Notes: generated by a model from the letters alone, not told the origin. DNA of 64,000 nt from Cladorhizidae sp. MBARI D1340-BT2 (GCA_028752905.1 JAQNBH010000010.1:17835922-17899921), one strand, 5' to 3'. Shown: positions 11,964 through 25,722, numbered from the stretch's first letter. Made by a program: numbers and translations.

Positions 11964-12082
11964 GCCTACGACCATACCACGTTGAGAACACCGGTTCTCG
12001 TCCGATCACCGAAGTTAAGCAGCGTTGGGCCTGCCCAGTACTTGGATGGGTGACCGCCTGGGAACAGCAGGTGTTGTAGGCT
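11964..12082 (+). rRNA. 5S ribosomal RNA, unit 9
   Basis: Consensus gene followed by a type D spacer, equivalent to unit 6. Confidence 0.98.
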
Positions 12083-13337
12083 TTTTGCTGGCCTCTCTCT
12101 TTTTTTTCTTCTTCTTTTTCACCTCTTACTTTGTGCAATGGTAATTCTACTCGGCAAGCGTAGAACCATGAATTCAGTCAGACATTTGGCATTTGCACTT
12201 GGCTGAACAGTTTGATCAGGGAAAAACAACAGCATGTGCCAAGATTTTTTTGCCATTGAACTTGGAGGAAAAAATTGGATATATCGTATTTAAAAAATCG
12301 ACCCATGCTGCTTCGACTACCTTCTGCCACCACTTGGTGATAATATATAGAACTTGGAGGAAAACATGAAGGGAAAAATGAGCACCACTGTGGATTGGAA
12401 CAAGCCTATCGATGTTTAGTTCTTTTACGCGTGGAGGGAATAAAGTTGGGCTGAAATGAAATAGTGCAGCTTGTACTTTCGAACATGCCTTCTCTTGTGT
12501 GTTCTTAATTGAACGAGTTTTTATTCGTGGTAAAAGATTGGTCAACAAATGCCTCCACTGGAGTTGATTTCAGCCTTGTGTCATACTCCACTTCTAGTCC
12601 ACTTTGAAGGACAGGATATCTGAAAGTGAGGTCAGCTTTGATAGCTATAAAATAAAAAAATTTAAAATGTTAGAAATGGAAAAGAAAAAGGAAGAGTTGG
12701 AGCTTCACAGAGTCTTTTAAGATCTGTGACAAAGCCAAACTTATGATGTTATGTATATCACAAGTTCAAGTATTGAATGTACTCTCTGCTTCGACTAATA
12801 CCAAGCTGATGTGTCATCTGATGGAGTTCTATATAGTGAAAATTGGGTACAGCATCATCATGTTTGCAGGGGATTCCTGAAGATTGTGTCTCTAAAAACA
12901 ACGAGGGCTGGTTTTGATCAGTGATAGTATCCTTAGTGTGAATGGTTACTATAGGGTTGATATTTCGTGGACTTTTTGCTCATTTTTGTTTCCAATGCAA
13001 ATAGAAATATGTCTGGTCTAGAAGTGATAAGGATCGTCACGTTTTGACCGTCACTACGAAGTGAACTTACAGGTACAAGTTAGTAGTCCTAACGAAAGCT
13101 GATCTACGGTCCAGGAGAAATTGGCTGACTCTCAATTGATACTAGGACCTTGCCTATGACATAAGAACTTGGGGAAAAGAAGATGAAAAAAATAGAGTGC
13201 ACAAAACATTAGTAACCGCTGTTGAATTGGAACAAGCCGGAAATCTGTCTCTTCTAGAAGAGTTTTAACGTAGCGGTGAGAAAACATAGCTTGAAGAGAA
13301 AATGCATTTTATAAGTGATGAAATGTGCTGTCTGGAT

Positions 13338-13456
13338 GCCTACGACCATACCACGTTGAGAACACCGGTTCTCGTCCGATCACCGAAGTTAAGCAGCGTT
13401 GGGCCTGCCCAGTACTTGGATGGGTGACCGCCTGGGAACAGCAGGTGTTGTAGGCT
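13338..13456 (+). rRNA. 5S ribosomal RNA, unit 10
   Basis: Consensus gene. The 5' flank reads GTGCTGTCTGG instead of GTGGTGTCTGG, a variant shared with units 27, 31, 36, 39 and 40. Confidence 0.98.
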
Positions 13457-14711
13457 TTTTGCTGGCCTCTCTCTTTTTTTTCTTCTTCTTTTTCACCTCT
13501 TACTTTGTGCAATGGTAATTCTACTCGGCAAGCGTAGAACCATGAATTCAGTCAGACATTTGGCATTTGCACTTGGCTGAACAGTTTGATCAGGGAAAAA
13601 CAACAGCATGTGCCAAGATTTTTTTGCCATTGAACTTGGAGGAAAAAATTGGATATATCGTATTTAAAAAATCGACCCATGCTACTTCGACTACCTTCTG
13701 CCACCACTTGGTGATAATATATAGAACTTGGAGGAAAACATGAAGGGAAAAATGAGCACCACTGTGGATTGGAACAAGCCTATCGATGTTTAGTTCTTTT
13801 ACGCGTGGAGGGAATAAAGTTGGGCCGAAATGAAATAGTGCAGCTTGTACTTTCGAACATGCCTTCTCTTGTGTGTTCTTAATTGAACGAGTTTTTATTC
13901 GTGGTAAAAGATTGGTTAACAAATGCCACCACTGGAGTTGATTTCAGCCTTGTGTCATACTCCACTTCTAGTCCACTTTGAAGGACAGGATATCTGAAAG
14001 TGAGGTCAGCTTTGATAGCTATAAAAAAATTTTTTTTTAAATGTTAGAAATGGAAAAGAAAAAGGAAGAGTTGGAGCTTCACAGAGTCTTTTAAGATCTG
14101 TGACAAAGCCAAACTTATGATGTTATGTATATCACAAGTTCAAGTATTGAATGTACTCTCTGCTTCGACTAATACCAAGCTGATGTGTCATCTGATGGAG
14201 TTCTATATAGTGAAAATTGGGTACAGCATCATCATGTTTGCAGGGGATGCCTGAAGATTGTGTCTCTAAAAACAACGAGGGCTGGTTTTGATCAGTGATA
14301 GTATCCTTAGTGTGAATGGTTACTATAGGGTTGATATTTCGTGGACTTTTTGCTCATTTTTGTTTCCAATGCAAATAGAAATATGTCTGGTCTAGAAGTG
14401 ATAAGGATCGTCACGTTTTGACCGTCACTACGAAGTGAACTTCCAGGTACAAGTTAGTAGTCCTAACGAAAGCTGATCTACGGTCCAGGAGAAATTGGCT
14501 GACTCTCAATTGATACTAGGACCTTGCGTATGACATAAGAACTTGGGGAAAAGAAGATGAAAAAAATAGAGTGCACAAAACATTAGTAACCGCTGTTGAA
14601 TTGGAACAAGCCGGAAATCTGTCTCTTCTAGAAGAGTTTTAACGCAGCGGTGAGAAAACATAGCTTGAAGAGAAAATGCATTTTATAAGTGATGAAATGT
14701 GGTGTCTGGAT

Positions 14712-14830
14712 GCCTACGACCATACCACGTTGAGAACACCGGTTCTCGTCCGATCACCGAAGTTAAGCAGCGTTGGGCCTGCCCAGTACTTGGATGGGTG
14801 ACCGCCTGGGAACAGCAGGTGTTGTAGGCT
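14712..14830 (+). rRNA. 5S ribosomal RNA, unit 11
   Basis: Consensus gene. Its spacer starts D-like (T-run variant near 14993) and becomes B-like by 15400, another mosaic. Confidence 0.98.
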
Positions 14831-16079
14831 TTTTGCTGGCCTCTCTCTTTTTTTTCTTCTTCTTTTTCACCTCTTACTTTGTGCAATGGTAATTCTACTC
14901 GGCAAGCGTAGAACCATGAATTCAGTCAGACATTTGGCATTTGCACTTGGCTGAACAGTTTGATCAGGGAAAAACAACAGCATGTGCCAAGATTTTTTTG
15001 CCATTGAACTTGGAGGGAAAAATTGGATATATCGTATTTAAAAAATCGACCCATGCTGCTTCGACTACCTTCTGCCACCACTTGGTGATATATAGAACTT
15101 GGAGGAAAACATGAAGGGAAAAATGAGCACCACTGTGGATTGGAACAAGCCTATCGATGTTTAGTTCTTTTACGCATGGAGGGAATAAAGTTGGGCTGAA
15201 ATGAAATAGTGCAGCTTGTACTTTCGAACATGCCTTCTCTTGTGTGTTCTTAATTGAACGAGTTTTTATTCGTGGTAAAAGATTGGTTAACAAATGCCTC
15301 CACTGGAGTTGATTTCAGCCTTGTGTCATACTCCACTTCTAGTCCACTTTGAAGGACAGGATATCTGAAAGTGAGGTCAGCTTTGATAGCTATAAAAAAA
15401 AAATGATTTAAAATTGTTAGAAATGGAAAAGAAAAAGGAAGAGTTGGAGCTTCACAGAGTCTTTTAAGATCTGTGACAAAGCCAAACTTATGATGTTATG
15501 TATATCACAAGTTCAAGTATTGAATGTACTCTCTGCTTCGACTAATACCAAGCTGATGTGTCATCTGATGGAGTTCTATATAGTGAAAATTGGGTACAGC
15601 ATCATCATGTTTGCAGGGGATGCCTGAAGATTGTGTCTCTAAAAACAACGAGGGCTGGTTTTGATCAGTGATAGTATCCTTAGTGTGAATGGTTACTATA
15701 GGGTTGATATTTCGTGGACTTTTTGCTCATTTTTGTTTCCAATGCAAATTCTGGTCTAGAAGGGGTAAGGATCGTCACGTTTTGACCGTCACTGCGAAGT
15801 GAACTTCCAGGTACAAGTTAGTAGTCCTAATGAAAGCTGATCTATGGTCCAGGAGAAATTGGCTGACTCTCAATTGATACTAGGACCTTGCGAATGATAT
15901 AAGAACTTGGGGAAAAGAAGATGAAAAAAATAGAGTGCACAAAACATTAGTATATAACCGCTGTTGAATTGGAACAAGCCGGAAATCTGTCTCTTCTAGA
16001 AGAGTTTTAACGCAGCGGTGAGAAAACATAGCTTGAAGAGAAAATGCATTTTATAAGTGATGAAATGTGGTGTCTGGAT

Positions 16080-16198
16080 GCCTACGACCATACCACGTTG
16101 AGAACACCGGTTCTCGTCCGATCACCGAAGTTAAGCAGCGTTGGGCCTGCCCAGTACTTGGATGGGTGACCGCCTGGGAACAGCAGGTGTTGTAGGCT
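16080..16198 (+). rRNA. 5S ribosomal RNA, unit 12
   Basis: Consensus gene. About 125 bp upstream, at 15951-15956, the spacer has gained TATA at a TA step. A type A spacer follows. Confidence 0.98.
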
Positions 16199-17468
16199 TT
16201 TTGCTGGCCTCTCTCTTTTTTTTCTTCTTCTTTTTCACCTCTTACTTTGTGCAATAGTAATTCTACTCGGCAAGCGTAGAACCATGAATTCAGTCAGACA
16301 TTTGGCATTTGCACTTGGCTGAACAGTTGGATCAGGGAAAAACAACAGCATGTTCCAAGATTTTGTTTGCCATTGAACTTGGAGGGAAAAATTGGATATA
16401 TCGTATTTAAAAAATCGACCCATGCTGCTTCGACTACCTTCTGCCACCACTTGGTGATAATATATAGAACTTGGAGGAAAACATGAAGGGAAAAATGAGC
16501 ACCACTGTGGATTGGAACAAGCCTATCGATGTTTAGTTCTTTTACGCGTGGAGGGAATAAAGTTGGGCCGAAATGAAATAGTGCAGCTTGTACTTTCGAA
16601 CATGCCTTCTCTTGTGTGTTCTTAATTGAACGAGTTTTTATTCGTGGTAAAAGATTGGTTAACAAATGCCTCCACTGGAGTTGATTTCAGCCTTGTGTCA
16701 TACTCCACTTCTAGTCCACTTTGAAGGACAGGATATCTGAAAGTGAGGTCAGCTTTGATAGCTATTTAAAAAAAACTGATCTAAAATTGTTAGATAAGGA
16801 AAAGAAAAAGGAAGAGTTGGAGCTTCACAGAGTCTTTTAAGATCTGTGACAAAGCCAAACTTATGATGTTATGTATATCACAAGTTCAAGTATTGAATGT
16901 ACTCTCTGCTTCGACTAATACCAAGCTGATGTGTCATCTGATGGAGTTCTATAATATAGTGAAAATTGGGTTCACAGCATCATCATCTTTGCATGGGATG
17001 CCTGAAGATTGTGTCTCTAAAAACAACGAGGGCTGGTTTTGATCAGTGATAGTATCCTTAGTGTGAATGGTTACTACATGTATAGGGTTGATATTTCGTG
17101 GACTTTTTGCTCATTTTTGTTTCCAATGCAAACAGAAATATGTCTGGTCTAGAAGGGTTAAGGATCGTCACGTTTTGACCGTCACTGCGAAGTGAACTTC
17201 CAGGTACAAGTTAGTAGTCCTAACGAAAGCTGATCTACGGTCCAGGAGAAATTGGCTGACTCTCAATTGATACTAGGACCTTGCGAATGATATAAGAACT
17301 TGGGGAAAAGAAGATTAAAAAAATAGAGTGCACAAAACATTAGTAACCGCTGTTGAATTGGAACAAGCCGGAAATCTGTCTCTTCTAGAAGAGTTTTAAC
17401 GCAGCGGTGAGAAAACATAGCTTGAAGAGAAAATGCATTTTATAAGTGATGAAATGTGGTGTCTGGAT

Positions 17469-17587
17469 GCCTACGACCATACCACGTTGAGAACACCGGT
17501 TCTCGTCCGATCACCGAAGTTAAGCAGCGTTGGGCCTGCCCAGTACTTGGATGGGTGACCGCCTGGGAACAGCAGGTGTTGTAGGCT
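17469..17587 (+). rRNA. 5S ribosomal RNA, unit 13
   Basis: Consensus gene. The short pyrimidine tract after it and its spacing to neighbours (1389, 1356) match unit 2. Confidence 0.98.
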
Positions 17588-18824
17588 TTTTGCTGGCCTC
17601 TCTCTTTTTTTTCTTCTCCTCTTACTTTGTGCAATAGTAATTCTACTCGGCAAGCGTAGAACCATGAATTCAGTCAGACATTTGGCATTTGCACTTGGCT
17701 GAACAGTTGGATCAGGGAAAAACAACAGCATGTGCCAAGATTTTGTTTGCCATTGAACTTGGAGGGAAAAATTGGATATATCGTATTTAAAAAATCGACC
17801 CATGCTGCTTCGACTACCTTCTGCCACCACTTGGTGATATATAGAACTTGGAGGAAAACATGAAGGGAAAAATGAGCACCACTGTGGATTGGAACAAGCC
17901 TATCGATGTTTAGTTCTTTTACGCGTGGAGGGAATAAAGTTGGGCTGAAATGAAATAGTGCAGCTTGTACTTTCGAACATGCCTTCTCTTGTGTGTTCTT
18001 AATTGAACGAGTTTTTATTCGGGGTAAAAGATTGGTTAACAAATGCCTCCACTGGAGTTGATTTCAGCCTTGTGTCATACTCCACTTCTAGTCCACTTTG
18101 AAGGACAGGATATCTGAAAGTGAGGTCAGCTTTGATAGCTATAAAAAAAAAATGATTTAAAATTGTTAGAAATGGAAAAGGAAAAGGAAGAGTTGGAGCT
18201 TCACAGAGTCTTTTAAGATCTGTGACAAAGCCAAACTTATGATGTTATGTATATCACAAGTTCAAGTATTGAATGTACTCTCTGCTTCGACTAATACCAA
18301 GCTGATGTGTCATCTGATGGAGTTCTATATAGTGAAAATTGGGTACAGCATCATCATGTTTGCAGGAGATGCCTGAAGATTGTGTCTCTAAAAACAGCGA
18401 GGGCTGGTTTTGATCAGTGATAGTATCCTTAGTGTGAATGGTTACTATAGGGTTGATATTTCGTGGACTTTTTGCTCATTTTTGTTTCCAATGCAAATTC
18501 TGGTCTAGAAGGGGTAAGGATCGTCACGTTTTGACCGTCACTGCGAAGTGAACTTCCAGGTACAAGTTAGTAGTCCTAACGAAAGCTGATCTACGGTCCA
18601 GGAGAAATTGGCTGACTCTCAATTGATACTAGGACCTTGCGAATGATATAAGAACTTGGGGAAAAGAAGATGAAAAAAATAGAGTGCATAAAACATTAGT
18701 AACCGCTGTTGAATTGGAACAAGCCGGAAATCTGTCTCTTCTAGAAGAGTTTTAACGCAGCGGTGAGAAAACATAGCTTGAAGAGAAAATGCATTTTATA
18801 AGTGATGAAATGTGGTGTCTGGAT

Positions 18825-18943
18825 GCCTACGACCATACCACGTTGAGAACACCGGTTCTCGTCCGATCACCGAAGTTAAGCAGCGTTGGGCCTGCCCAGT
18901 ACTTGGATGGGTGACCGCCTGGGAACAGCAGGTGTTGTAGGCT
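18825..18943 (+). rRNA. 5S ribosomal RNA, unit 14
   Basis: Consensus gene. Confidence 0.98.
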
Positions 18944-20191
18944 TTTTGCTGGCCTCTCTCTTTTTTTTCTTCTTTTTTTCACCTCTTACTTTGTGCAATA
19001 GTAATTCTACTCGGCAAGCGTAGAACCATGAATTCAGTCAGACATTTGGCATTTGCACTTGGCTGAACAGTTTGATCAGGGAAAAACAACAGCATGTGCC
19101 AAGATTTTGTTTGCCATTGAACTTGGAGGGAAAAATTGGATATATCGTATTTCAAAAATCGACCCATGCTGCTTCGACTACCTTCTGCCACCACTTGGTG
19201 ATAATATATAGAACTTGGAGGAAAACATGAAGGGAAAAATGAGCACCACTGTGGATTGGAACAAGCCTATCGATGTTTAGTTCTTTTACGCGTGGAGGGA
19301 ATAAAGTTGGGCCGAAATGAAATAGTGCAGCTTGTACTTTCGAACATGCCTTCTCTTGTGTGTTCTTAATTGAACGAGTTTTTATTCGTGGTAAAAGATT
19401 GGTTAACAAATGCCTCCACTGGAGTTGATTTCAGCCTTGTGTCATACTCCACTTCTAGTCCACTTTGAAGGACAGGATATCTGAAAGTGAGGTCAGCTTT
19501 GATAGCTATAAAAAAAAAATGATTTAAAATTGTTAGAAATGGAAAAGAAAAAGGAAGAGTTGGAGCTTCACAGAGTCTTTTAAGATCTGTGACAAAGCCA
19601 AACTTATGATGTTATGTATATCACAAGTTCAAGTATTGAATGTACTCTCTGCTTCGACTAATACCAAGCTGATGTGTCATCTGATGGAGTTCTATATAGT
19701 GAAAATTGGGTACAGCATCATCATGTTTGCAGGGGATGCCTGAAGATTGTGTCTCTAAAAACAACGAGGGCTGGTTTTGATCAGTGATAGTATCCTTAGT
19801 GTGAATGGTTACTATAGGGTTGATATTTCGTGGACTTTTTGCTCATTTTTGTTTCCAATGCAAATTCTGGTCTAGAAGGGGTAAGGATCGTCACGTTTTG
19901 ACCGTCACTGCGAAGTGAACTTCCAGGTACAAGTTAGTTGTCCTAACGAAAGCTGATCTACGGTCCAGGAGAAATTGGCTGACTCTCAATTGATACTAGG
20001 ACCTTGCGAATGATATAAGAACTTGGGGAAAAGAAGATGAAAAAAATAGAGTGCATAAAACATTAGTAACCGCTGTTGAATTGGAACAAGCCGGAAATCT
20101 GTCTCTTCTAGAAGAGTTTTAACGCAGCGGTGAGAAAACATAGCTTGAAGAGAAAATGCATTTTATAAGTGATGAAATGTGGTGTCTGGAT

Positions 20192-20310
20192 GCCTACGAC
20201 CATACCACGTTGAGAACACCGGTTCTCGTCCGATCACCGAAGTTAAGCAGCGTTGGGCCTGCCCAGTACTTGGATGGGTGACCGCCTGGGAACAGCAGGT
20301 GTTGTAGGCT
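20192..20310 (+). rRNA. 5S ribosomal RNA, unit 15
   Basis: Consensus gene. Like units 14 and 19 it is followed by a T7-C tract variant, and the upstream spacer has GTGCATAAAAC instead of GTGCACAAAAC. Confidence 0.98.
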
Positions 20311-21558
20311 TTTTGCTGGCCTCTCTCTTTTTTTTCTTCTTTTTTTCACCTCTTACTTTGTGCAATAGTAATTCTACTCGGCAAGCGTAGAACCATGAAT
20401 TCAGTCAGACATTTGGCATTTGCACTTGGCTGAACAGTTTGATCAGGGAAAAACAACAGCATGTGCCAAGATTTTGTTTGCCATTGAACTTGGAGGGAAA
20501 AATTGGATATATCGTATTTAAAAAATCGACCCATGCTGCTTCGACTACCTTCTGCCACCACTTGGTGATAATATATAGAACTTGGAGGAAAACACGAAGG
20601 GAAAAATGAGCACCACTGTGGATTGGAACAAGCCTATCGATGTTTAGTTCTTTTACGCGTGGAGGGAATAAAGTTGGGCCGAAATGAAATAGTGCAGCTT
20701 GTACTTTCGAACATGCCTTCTCTTGTGTGTTCTTAATTGAACGAGTTTTTATTCGTGGTAAAAGATTGGTTAACAAATGCCTCCACTGGAGTTGATTTCA
20801 GCCTTGTGTCATACTCCACTTCTAGTCCACTTTGAAGGACAGGATATCTGAAAGTGAGGTCAGCTTTGATAGCTATAAAAAAAAAATGATTTAAAATTGT
20901 TAGAAATGGAAAAGAAAAAGGAAGAGTTGGAGCTTCACAGAGTCTTTTAAGATCTGTGACAAAGCCAAACTTATGATGTTATGTATATCACAAGTTCAAG
21001 TATTGAATGTACTCTCTGCTTCGACTAATACCAAGCTGATGTGTCATCTGATGGAGTTCTATATAGTGAAAATTGGGTACAGCATCATCATGTTTGCAGG
21101 GGATGCCTGAAGATTGTGTCTCTAAAAACAACGAGGGCTGGTTTTGATCAGTGATAGTATCCTTAGTGTGAATGGTTACTATAGGGTTGATATTTCGTGG
21201 ACTTTTTGCTCATTTTTGTTTCCAATGCAAATTCTGGTCTAGAAGGGGTAAGGATCGTCACGTTTTGACCGTCACTGCGAAGTGAACTTCCAGGTACAAG
21301 TTAGTAGTCCTAACGAAAGCTGATCTACGGTCCAGGAGAAATTGGCTGACTCTCAATTGATACTAGGACCTTGCGAATGATATAAGAACTTGGGGAAAAG
21401 AAGATGAAAAAAATAGAGTGCACAAAACATTAGTAACCGCTGTTGAATTGGAACAAGCCGGAAATCTGTCTCTTCTAGAAGAGTTTTAACGCAGCGGTGA
21501 GAAAACATAGCTTGAAGAGAAAATGCATTTTATAAGTGATGAAATGTGGTGTCTGGAT

Positions 21559-21677
21559 GCCTACGACCATACCACGTTGAGAACACCGGTTCTCGTCCGA
21601 TCACCGAAGTTAAGCAGCGTTGGGCCTGCCCAGTACTTGGATGGGTGACCGCCTGGGAACAGCAGGTGTTGTAGGCT
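21559..21677 (+). rRNA. 5S ribosomal RNA, unit 16
   Basis: Consensus gene. Its spacer has CTTGTGTATTC near 22092, a marker shared with unit 20 one higher-order period (5531 bp) downstream. Confidence 0.98.
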
Positions 21678-22926
21678 TTTTGCTGGCCTCTCTCTTTTTT
21701 TTCTTCTTCTTTTTCACCTCTTACTTTGTGCAATAGTAATTCTACTCGGCAAGCGTAGAACCATGAATTCAGTCAGACATTTGGCATTTGCACTTGGCTG
21801 AACAGTTTGATCAGGGAAAAACAACAGCATGTGCCAAGATTTTGTTTGCCATTGAACTTGGAGGGAAAAATTGGATATATCGTATTTAAAAAATCGACCC
21901 ATGCTGCTTCGACTACCTTCTGCCACCACTTGGTGATAATATATAGAACTTGGAGGAAAACATGAAGGGAAAAATGAGCACCACTGTGGATTGGAACAAG
22001 CCTATCGATGTTTAGTTCTTTTACGCGTGGAGGGAATAAAGTTGGGCCGAAATGAAATAGTGCAGCTTGTACTTTCGAACATGCCTTCTCTTGTGTATTC
22101 TTAATTGAACGAGTTTTTATTCGTGGTAAAAGATTGGTTAACAAATGCCTCCACTGGAGTTGATTTCAGCCTTGTGTCATACTCCACTTCTAGTCCACTT
22201 TGAAGGACAGGATATCTGAAAGTGAGGTCAGCTTTGATAGCTATAAAAAAAAAAAGATTTAAAATTGTTAGAAATGGAAAAGAAAAAGGAAGAGTTGGAG
22301 CTTCACAGAGTCTTTTAAGATCTGTGACAAAGCCAAACTTATGATGTTATGTATATCACAAGTTCAAGTATTGAATGTACTCTCTGCTTCGACTAATACC
22401 AAGCTGATGTGTCATCTGATGGAGTTCTATATAGTGAAAATTGGGTACAGCATCATCATGTTTGCAGGGGATGCCTGAAGATTGTGTCTCTAAAAACAAC
22501 GAGGGCTGGTTTTGATCAGTGATAGTATCCTTAGTGTGAATGGTTACTATAGGGTTGATATTTCGTGGACTTTTTGCTCATTTTTGTTTCCAATGCAAAT
22601 TCTGGTCTAGAAGGGGTAAGGATCGTCACGTTTTGACCGTCACTGCGAAGTGAACTTCCAGGTACAAGTTAGTAGTCCTAACGAAAGCTGATCTACGGTC
22701 CAGGAGAAATTGGCTGACTCTCAATTGATACTAGGACCTTGCGAATGATATAAGAACTTGGGGAAAAGAAGATGAAAAAAATAGAGTGCACAAAACATTA
22801 GTAACCGCTGTTGAATTGGAACAAGCCGGAAATCTGTCTCTTCTAGAAGAGTTTTAACGCAGCGGTGAGAAAACATAGCTTGAAGAGAAAATGCATTTTA
22901 TAAGTGATGAAATGTGGTGTCTGGAT

Positions 22927-23045
22927 GCCTACGACCATACCACGTTGAGAACACCGGTTCTCGTCCGATCACCGAAGTTAAGCAGCGTTGGGCCTGCCCA
23001 GTACTTGGATGGGTGACCGCCTGGGAACAGCAGGTGTTGTAGGCT
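22927..23045 (+). rRNA. 5S ribosomal RNA, unit 17
   Basis: Consensus gene. Its spacer carries GGCAGGCG, GTGAGTCAGC (one G lost) and GACCATCAC, all shared with units 21 and 25, each of which directly precedes a duplicated 5S gene. Confidence 0.98.
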
Positions 23046-24291
23046 TTTTGCTGGCCTCTCTCTTTTTTTTCTTCTTCTTTTTCACCTCTTACTTTGTGCA
23101 ATAGTAATTCTACTCGGCAGGCGTAGAACCATGAATTCAGTCAGACATTTGGCATTTGCACTTGGCTGAACAGTTTGATCAGGGAAAAACAACAGCATGT
23201 GCCAAGATTTTGTTTGCCATTGAACTTGGAGGGAAAAATTGGATATATCGTATTTAAAAAATCGACCCATGCTGCTTCGACTACCTTCTGCCACCACTTG
23301 GTGATAATATATAGAACTTGGAGGAAAACATGAAGGGAAAAATGAGCACCACTGTGGATTGGAACAAGCCTATCGATGTTTAGTTCTTTTACGCGTGGAG
23401 GGAATAAAGTTGGGCCGAAATGAAATAGTGCAGCTTGTACTTTCGAACATGCCTTCTCTTGTGTGTTCTTAATTGAACGAGTTTTTATTCGTGGTAAAAG
23501 ATTGGTTAACAAATGCCTCCACTGGAGTTGATTTCAGCCTTGTGTCATACTCCACTTCTAGTCCACTTTGAAGGACAGGATATCTGAAAGTGAGTCAGCT
23601 TTGATAGCTATAAAAAAAAAATGATTTAAAATTGTTAGAAATGGAAAAGAAAAAGGAAGAGTTGGAGCTTCACAGAGTCTTTTAAGATCTGTGACAAAGC
23701 CAAACTTATGATGTTATGTATATCACAAGTTCAAGTATTGAATGTACTCTCTGCTTCGACTAATACCAAGCTGATGTGTCATCTGATGGAGTTCTATATA
23801 GTGAAAATTGGGTACAGCATCATCATGTTTGCAGGGGATGCCTGAAGATTGTGTCTCTAAAAACAACGAGGGCTGGTTTTGATCAGTGATAGTATCCTTA
23901 GTGTGAATGGTTACTATAGGGTTGATATTTCGTGGACTTTTTGCTCATTTTTGTTTCCAATGCAAATTCTGGTCTAGAAGGGGTAAGGATCGTCACGTTT
24001 TGACCATCACTGCGAAGTGAACTTCCAGGTACAAGTTAGTAGTCCTAACGAAAGCTGATCTACGGTCCAGGAGAAATTGGCTGACTCAATTGATACTAGG
24101 ACCTTGCGAATGATATAAGAACTTGGGGAAAAGAAGATGGAAAAAATAGAGTGCACAAAACATTAGTAACCGCTGTTGAATTGGAACAAGCCGGAAATCT
24201 GTCTCTTCTAGAAGAGTTTTAACGCAGCGGTGAGAAAACATAGCTTGAAGAGAAAATGCATTTTATAAGTGATGAAATGTGGTGTCTGGAT

Positions 24292-24474
24292 GCCTACGAC
24301 CATACCACGTTGAGAACACCGGTTCTCATCCGATCACCGAAGTTAAGCAGCGTTGGGCCTGCCCAGTATACTTGGATGGGTACCGGTTCTCGTCCAATCA
24401 CCGAAGTTAAGCAGCGTTGGGCCTGCCCGGTACTTGGATGGGTGACCGCCTGGGAACAGCAGGTGTTGTAGGCT
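24292..24474 (+). rRNA. 5S rRNA variant with 64-bp internal duplication, unit 18
   Basis: This gene is 183 nt because positions 27-88 are present twice in tandem: first copy 24318-24381, second from 24382. The duplicated segment includes box A, the intermediate element and the first half of box C. The order is therefore box A, IE, partial C, box A, IE, full C. The first copy has an extra TA (CCCAGTATACTT) and the second reads CCCGGTAC. Helix I ends and the T-run are intact. Private changes are G37A in the first copy and G41A in the second. A transcript could not fold as a normal 5S without looping out 64 nt. It is either an inert variant that still binds TFIIIA or a source of a longer RNA; the sequence does not decide. 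Confidence 0.9.
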
Positions 24475-25722
24475 TTTTGCTGGCCTCTCTCATTTTTTCC
24501 TTCTTCTTTTTCACCTCTTACTTTGTGCAATAGTAATTCTACTCGGCAAGCGTAGAACCATGAATTCAGTCAGACATTTGGCATTTGCCCTTGGCTGAAC
24601 AGTTTGATCAGGGAAAAACAACAGCATGTGCCAAGATTTTGTTTGCCATTGAACTTGGAGGGAAAAATTGGATAGATCGTATTTTAAAAATCGACCCATG
24701 CTGCTTCGACTACCTTCTGCCACCACTTGGTGATATATAGAACTTGGAGGAAAACATGAAGGGAAAAATGAGCACCACTGTGGATTGGAACAAGCCTATC
24801 GATGTTTAGTTCTTTTATGCGTGGAGGGAATAAAGTTGGGCTGAAATGAAATAGTGCAGCTTGTACTTTCGAAAATGCCTTCTCTTGTGTGTTCTTAATT
24901 GAACGAGTTTTTATTCGGGGTAAAAGATTGGTTAACAAATGCCTCCACTGGAGTTGATTTCAGCCTTGTGTCATACTCCACTTCTAGTCCACTTTGAAGG
25001 ACAGGATATCTGAAAGTGAGGTCAGCTTTGATAGCTATTAAAAAAAAAAATGATTTAAAATTGTTAGAAATGGAAAAGAAAAAGGAAGATTTGGAGCTTC
25101 ACCGAGTCTTTTAAGATCTATGACAAAGCCAAACTTATGATGTTATGTATATCACAAGTTCAAGTATTGAATGTACTCTCTGCTTCGACTAATACCAAGC
25201 TGATGTGTCATCTGATGGAGTTCTATATAGTGAAAATTGGGTACAGCATCATCATGTTTGCAGGGGATGCCTGAAGATTGTGTCTCTAATAACAACGAGG
25301 GCTGGTTTTGATCAGTGATAGTATCCTTAGTGTGAATGGTTACTATAGGGTTGATATTTCGTGGACTTTTTGCTCATTTTTGTTTCCAATGCAAATTCTG
25401 GTCTAGAAGGGGTAAGGATCGTCACGTTTTGACCGTCACTGCGAAGTGAACTTCCAGGTACAAGTTAGTAGTCCTAACGAAAGCTGATCTACGGTCCAGG
25501 AGAAATTGGCTGACTCTCAATTGATACTAGGACCTTGCGAATGATATAAGAACTTGGGGAAAAGAAGATGAAAAAAATAGAGTGCATAAAACATTAGTAA
25601 CCGCTGTTGAATTGGAACAAGCCGGAAATCTGTCTCTTCTAGAAGAGTTTTAACGCAGCGGTGAGAAAACATAGCTTGAAGAGAAAATGCATTTTATAAG
25701 TGATGAAATGTGGTGTCTGGAT

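Larger units (their letters stand above)
9237..13337 (+). repeat. Higher-order repeat, copy 2 (units 7-9)
   Basis: Second copy of the three-unit block at 5133-9236, with matching order of gene variants and spacer types. Differences between the copies are scattered single changes (for example A100T only in unit 5), so the block was duplicated recently relative to the rest of the array. Confidence 0.85.

Noticed and set aside
24256..24471. 71-codon plus-strand frame over the duplicated 5S genes
   Set aside because: It is a translation of the 5S gene itself, kept open by the 64-bp duplication.
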